In this document: piece after piece, positions 19,978 to 23,776 of the stretch
Position numbering within the stretch: the first letter of the stretch is position 1
Layout: each line of letters begins with the position of its first letter
Assembly (NCBI RefSeq): GCF_910579365.1
Contig: NZ_CAJTUX010000044.1
Location: forward strand, 1-23,776
Origin: an uncultured Oscillibacter sp.
GTDB lineage: Bacteria > Bacillota > Clostridia > Oscillospirales > Oscillospiraceae
Length of the DNA stretch: 23,776 nucleotides
Direction: 5' to 3'
Program-made: the position numbers and the translations under genes
The notes under the pieces: model-generated
Database searches by the model: none
Told to the model about the DNA's origin: nothing
Seen by the model: only the letters and a program-made list of their open reading frames with translations

Positions 19978-20037
19978 TGAAGGATGCCGGCACGCTTTAC
20001 CCATTTCTGCGTAGTACCGGCCCCGGCGGACAAACCC

Positions 20038-22185
20038 TCACCGCGCCTCCGGCGTCTGCCGCCGGATATCCAGGGCCCTGCACACCTGGGCCAGGGTCAG
20101 GCGGTATACGCCGTACATCAGGGCGCTGACCGCCGCCACCACCGCCAGGGCGGCCAGAAGGCCCGCCGCCTCGCTGGGCGTAATGCCCGCGGGACTGCCG
20201 TTGAAGTACATAATCATGACGTAGAAGGCGTAGATCAACCCCGTGCCCGCCAGGGCGGGCACCAGGAACACCCGCTTCACCTGCCCCCGGACGGAGCGGC
20301 GGAGATAGGCGTTGGAGGCCCCCAAATGCCTCAGGTCGTCATAGACCTTCCGGTTTGTCAGGGCAATGGTCATGCACCGGGTATAGGCGATCACAAACAC
20401 GGCGGCAAAGCACACCACGGCCACAAAGACAAAGAGGATGAGGAACACCGCCGAGGTCTTTACAAAGTCCATCCTGTCCAAAATCCGGAACTCAGGCATG
20501 TACTGCCAGTTCATCCGGAAGGCGGAGCTGTCCCGCTGAGCGTAGTCGATGACGGTAAAGCCGTATTCCGCGCAGTTCTCCCGGTCCAGGAAGTAAGCGC
20601 CCTCCTCCGCCAGGTACCGATCCCGGACCACCGGGTCCCAGCCTCTGAACTGGGCCACCTCGATGGTGGAGCGGTCCACAACCTCGTTGAACAGGGCTTT
20701 GGCGAAGTCATAGGTCTCCTCGCAGTTTTCCACGTTGAAGCAGACCTGGGTCTCCCGCCACTCCTCCGTCAGGCCCGCCCCCAGGGCGGCAAAGTCGGCG
20801 TCGTTCATCACATAGCGGGCAAAGAGGCTGTCATAGCGCAGGGGCTCCAGGGACGTGACGGGGAGCTGTTCCCCGGTCAGATAGTTGGTCACGAGGCTCT
20901 TGTCCGGGGCAAAGCCCAGCTTGCTCCCCTCCGTGTCGACGACGCCGCGAATCTCGCCGCCGGCCAGGTCCACATGCTCCCCCGTCAAAGCCTCGTAGCC
21001 GGAGGCGGAAAGAAACAGCTCGGTGCTCATGACCTCATTGTACTCCGCGCGCCAGGTGGTGCCCATGGGGCCCTCCTCCTCAATGTGGTCCTCGCCGTCC
21101 ACCGCCAGGCGGAGCATGGGGACGGCGGCGAAGTCCGTGACGGTCACGCCGTACTCCTCCGCCAGGGCCCGGACCTCCTCCTCCAGGGGAATGTCCTGGT
21201 CCGCCCGGAAGTTGTAGACGTAATCCACCGGACGCTGGTCATAGGAGATCATGGACCCGGTGCCCAGCATGGGGGTGTAGAAGCTGCCGAAGTACGCGCC
21301 GGCAATCAGCAGGGTCATCACCAGCATGTTCCGCACCGTCTGGCGGCCCTGAAAGCGCATCTGGCTGGTGGCGATCAGGTCCTTATAGAGCTTCTTTTTC
21401 CCGTTCCAGCCGTTGACCACCGTGTGGAGCAGAATCATATAGAGGCCAATCAAAGCGGGGACGTAAAAGACCGCGGTCAGCCCCTCGGGAGGATACCAGT
21501 GGAGAACGCTTATGAAGAAGAAGGAGGACATATAGCCCAGAAAGCCCCCCAGGGCCAGCAGGCCGATGCCAACGAACCCGTACCACCGGGGGACATCCCG
21601 GATGGGCTCGGACTTGTGGGACTCCTGGACGATGTCGATGATGTTGGTCCGCTTCACGGACCGGCTCCCCAGGAAGAACATCATGGCGATGACAAAGGCG
21701 GAGAAGGCCAGGGAGAATACATAGGCGTTAGGGTCAAACACCAGCCGCATCTCCTCGGTGTCCACCACGGCAAGCCTAAAAGCCTGCCACAAAATCCAGG
21801 CCAGCGGCCCGCCCAGAAGAGCCCCGGCGGCGCAGGAACCCAGGGAGATAACTCCCAGCTCCCGGTACAGCTCCCCCCGCACCTGGGCCCGGGTGGCCCC
21901 CAGGGCCAGGAACACGCCGGTCTCTCGGGACTTCTGCCGGAAGAAGAGGCCGGAGGCGTAGGTGGTGAACACGGCGCAGCCGATGACCGCCAGGGTGAAG
22001 ATCATCATGACCTGCTTGCGGCTGTCGCCTCCCTCGGGGAGGACGTTCAGCACCGTGGGGGCCCGCATCATGCAGACATAGGCCGTTATCAGCAGCACGG
22101 AGAAAAAGCAGCAGCCCGAGAGGAGCGCGTATTGCTTTTTGTTCCTCCGGCGCATCAGGGCATAAACTTCGGAAAAATGGCGCAT
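20038..22185 (-). CDS. BceB-like FtsX-family ABC permease
   Basis: Membrane half of a BceAB-type transporter; known members free lipid II-cycle intermediates from peptide antibiotics and signal to a BceRS kinase. The 715-aa product has ten predicted membrane helices (about 18-40, 59-81, 109-133, 154-174, 201-224, 234-257, 286-306, 575-601, 638-660, 672-696). A ~270-residue extracellular domain lies between helices 7 and 8, the diagnostic BceB topology. The FtsX-type coupling segment FRQKSRETGVFLALGAT follows helix 2. The start at 22185 is 2 nt after the ATPase stop, with its GGAGGGAG inside that gene's end. Substrate unknown; no kinase or regulator is in the window. Confidence 0.88.
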   Translation of the reverse strand: MRHFSEVYALMRRRNKKQYALLSGCCFFSVLLITAYVCMMRAPTVLNVLPEGGDSRKQVMMIFTLAVIGCAVFTTYASGLFFRQKSRETGVFLALGATRAQVRGELYRELGVISLGSCAAGALLGGPLAWILWQAFRLAVVDTEEMRLVFDPNAYVFSLAFSAFVIAMMFFLGSRSVKRTNIIDIVQESHKSEPIRDVPRWYGFVGIGLLALGGFLGYMSSFFFISVLHWYPPEGLTAVFYVPALIGLYMILLHTVVNGWNGKKKLYKDLIATSQMRFQGRQTVRNMLVMTLLIAGAYFGSFYTPMLGTGSMISYDQRPVDYVYNFRADQDIPLEEEVRALAEEYGVTVTDFAAVPMLRLAVDGEDHIEEEGPMGTTWRAEYNEVMSTELFLSASGYEALTGEHVDLAGGEIRGVVDTEGSKLGFAPDKSLVTNYLTGEQLPVTSLEPLRYDSLFARYVMNDADFAALGAGLTEEWRETQVCFNVENCEETYDFAKALFNEVVDRSTIEVAQFRGWDPVVRDRYLAEEGAYFLDRENCAEYGFTVIDYAQRDSSAFRMNWQYMPEFRILDRMDFVKTSAVFLILFVFVAVVCFAAVFVIAYTRCMTIALTNRKVYDDLRHLGASNAYLRRSVRGQVKRVFLVPALAGTGLIYAFYVMIMYFNGSPAGITPSEAAGLLAALAVVAAVSALMYGVYRLTLAQVCRALDIRRQTPEAR

Positions 22186-22187
22186 GG

Positions 22188-22934
22188 TTACTCCCTCCCC
22201 ATTTCCCGGACCGCGTCCAGAAGCTGGTCCTGGAACGTCTCCCGCTCCGTGGCCCCCTTCTCCAGCACCCTCCAGACCACGCCGTCCCGGAGAATCACCA
22301 CCCGGTCGCAGAAGGAGGCGGCGTAGGAGTCGTGGGTCACCATAAAGATGGTGGCTTCCAGAGCGCTCTTGGCCTGCTCAAAGGAGCGGATAACGGCCCG
22401 GGTGGACTTGCTGTCCAGGTTGCCCGTGGGCTCGTCGGCCAGAATCAGCAGGGGGTGGTTGATGAGGGCCCGGGCCACGGCGGTGCGCTGCTTCTCGCCG
22501 CCGGAGATCTCCGCCGGGTATTTGTCCCGGATGCCCGCGATGCCAAAGACCTCGCAGAGCTGGTCCGCCCGCTGCTCCGTCATGCCGGAGACGGTGCCGC
22601 CGATGATGGCGGGGAGCAGGATGTTCTGCCGGACCGTCAGGCCGTCCAGCAGGAGGAAGTCCTGGAAGACGAAGCCCAGCTGCTTGTTGCGGACCTCTGC
22701 CAGGGCGTCCTCCCCCAGGCGGGCCAGCTCGGTTTTCCCCAGGCGGATACTGCCGGAGTCGGCGGGGATGTAGCAGGAAATGCAGTTCAAGAGGGTGGTC
22801 TTGCCGGAGCCGGAGGGGCCCATGACGGCCACGAACTCCCCCTTTCCCACTTGAAGGGAGACCCCCTTCAGCACCTCGTAGGAGGTCTTTCCCACTTGGT
22901 AGGATTTGCACAGATTTTCTACAGTCAGCATCAT
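22188..22934 (-). CDS. BceA-like ABC transporter ATP-binding protein
   Basis: Cytoplasmic ATPase that powers the adjacent BceB-like permease; 248 aa from the chosen start. Walker A is GPSGSGKTT, the Q-loop FVFQDFLLL, the signature ISGGEKQR (Glu in place of the usual Gln, seen in this subfamily), Walker B LLILADEP and the H-loop VTHD. Three ATGs lie close together (22940, 22934, 22931). GAAAGG (22946-22941) is directly against the first and 6 nt from the second, so 22934 is preferred. It sits between the TraX-like gene and the permease with gaps of a few bases, one operon. MacB/LolD-type export ATPases share these motifs; the permease topology favours BceA. Confidence 0.92.
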   Translation of the reverse strand: MMLTVENLCKSYQVGKTSYEVLKGVSLQVGKGEFVAVMGPSGSGKTTLLNCISCYIPADSGSIRLGKTELARLGEDALAEVRNKQLGFVFQDFLLLDGLTVRQNILLPAIIGGTVSGMTEQRADQLCEVFGIAGIRDKYPAEISGGEKQRTAVARALINHPLLILADEPTGNLDSKSTRAVIRSFEQAKSALEATIFMVTHDSYAASFCDRVVILRDGVVWRVLEKGATERETFQDQLLDAVREMGRE

Positions 22935-22946
22935 AGTCATCCTTTC

Positions 22947-23705
22947 TTACAGCATGAATTGAATTGCCGCAATGACGGCAAGATGGGCGGGATAGAAGGC
23001 GTAGAAGAACCACTTGGGGATTTTCAGCCCGGAGCGGGTGGGGAGGAAGATCAGCGGCGCGGCCAGCAGGGCAAACACAGCCCAGTCCACGGCGAAGCCG
23101 CCCAGCTTCAAGGCCAGCGGGTCCTCCAGATAGCCGCCCCAGAGGCAGGGCAGGTAGGTCAGCACATAGAGGGCCGCACCAATTTTGGGGTGGTTCCGGC
23201 AGAGGAAGAAAATCAGCATCAATTGAATCCCGATGCCGGAATAGTCGAAGTTCCACCAGCTCACCGCGAAGAAGGCCCCCAGGAACAGCCACCACTTCCG
23301 CTCTTTCAGCCCGTACATGGCCAGGAGGGACAGGAACAGGGTGAAGAAGATGTTCCAGTTGCTCCAATTCCGGTCCACCATCCAGTCGTGAGGGTGGAAG
23401 GCCAGGACGTAGAAGGGCTGAGAGACCACGGCGAACACCGCCAGGCGGCCCAGATACCGCTTGATGTCACGGGTGTACAGCAGTCCCACGGTCAGGCAGT
23501 AGCAGAAAATCGGGAACGCCAGCCGCCCAATCCAGCGGAAGGCCCCGACCTCCGGAAAGAAGGCAGCGCCCACATGGTCGATGAGCATGGATACGATGGC
23601 GATGAGCTTCAAGAGGTCTGTGTCCAGATTCGATTGCAGCCGGGGCCCCTGCCGGGGGACCTCCGTGGGGGTGGTCAGGGCGGCGCGGATGGAATTCCAA
23701 TTCAT
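22947..23705 (-). CDS. TraX-family integral membrane protein
   Basis: The 252-aa product is mostly hydrophobic, with about seven or eight predicted membrane helices, and carries the TraX hallmark LDTDLLKLIAIVSMLIDHVG near residue 27, followed by RWIGRLAFPIFCYCL. TraX of the F plasmid acetylates pilin; chromosomal homologues in Clostridia are common and mostly uncharacterised, perhaps acyltransferases acting on the cell envelope. The ATG at 23705 is preferred over a GTG at 23714, because AAAGGAAG (23721-23714 on the minus strand) would sit on the GTG but is 8 nt from the ATG. It is the first gene of the TraX-BceA-BceB operon within the window; its promoter may lie near or beyond the right edge. 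No conjugation genes are nearby. Confidence 0.9.
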   Translation of the reverse strand: MNWNSIRAALTTPTEVPRQGPRLQSNLDTDLLKLIAIVSMLIDHVGAAFFPEVGAFRWIGRLAFPIFCYCLTVGLLYTRDIKRYLGRLAVFAVVSQPFYVLAFHPHDWMVDRNWSNWNIFFTLFLSLLAMYGLKERKWWLFLGAFFAVSWWNFDYSGIGIQLMLIFFLCRNHPKIGAALYVLTYLPCLWGGYLEDPLALKLGGFAVDWAVFALLAAPLIFLPTRSGLKIPKWFFYAFYPAHLAVIAAIQFML

Positions 23706-23776
23706 AGCAAGCACTTCCTTTATTCTGTGACAGCGATTGATACGGAAGTCCGGCTATAAATTCTTACGTCCGCTTC

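Noticed and set aside
16600..20037. Mobile-element boundaries (direct repeats, integrase, transposase) around the helicase unit
   Set aside because: No integrase or transposase gene and no convincing flanking direct repeats; the two flanking hairpins are different terminators.

Overview
This is a G+C-rich window from a bacterium. Its gene content points to the Firmicutes, most likely a clostridial gut lineage of the Oscillospiraceae type (Flavonifractor/Oscillibacter/Intestinimonas-like). The signs are the dprA-topA-trmFO order, plsX-acpP-rnc, a tetrahydrofolate riboswitch on folT, strong purine-rich ribosome binding sites, consensus sigma-A promoters, and a BceAB-type transporter. The genus is inferred; nothing in the window proves it.

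Layout. (1) 1-10376, all minus strand: a nine-gene housekeeping run read leftwards from a promoter at 10348-10376. In transcription order it is a THF riboswitch, folT (folate ECF S component), folC, a SpoU/TrmH-type RNA methyltransferase, dprA, topA, trmFO, plsX, acpP and rnc (cut by the window edge). acpP has a second, near-consensus promoter lying over the plsX stop codon. A 421-bp non-coding gap between topA and trmFO holds a perfect 19-bp inverted repeat. (2) 10541-16648, plus strand: promoter, a terminator-like leader hairpin, then gltB and gltD (the two subunits of glutamate synthase), closed by an intrinsic terminator. (3) 16663-19977, plus strand: a self-contained two-gene unit with its own extended -10 promoter and a 17-bp terminator. 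It encodes an unrecognised 283-aa protein and a 770-aa UvrD/Rep-like SF1 helicase with an unassigned N-terminal region. This is the least explained part of the window and the best candidate for an undescribed, possibly defence-related, system. (4) 20038-23705, minus strand: TraX-family membrane protein, BceA-like ATPase and BceB-like permease in one tight operon.

How the parts work together. The left arm joins folate uptake and retention (FolT, FolC) to a folate-dependent tRNA methylase (TrmFO), with a THF riboswitch at its head. In its leader the ligand-closing stem, an antisequestor and a Shine-Dalgarno-masking hairpin share sequence and exclude one another. plsX and acpP feed phospholipid synthesis. 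gltBD makes glutamate from glutamine and 2-oxoglutarate. The helicase pair and the BceAB-TraX module are accessory functions placed next to this core.

Base composition is even apart from one break: inside the 283-aa gene the first ~65 codons are G+C-rich, the rest is strikingly A+T-rich, and the helicase gene returns to a G+C-rich composition.
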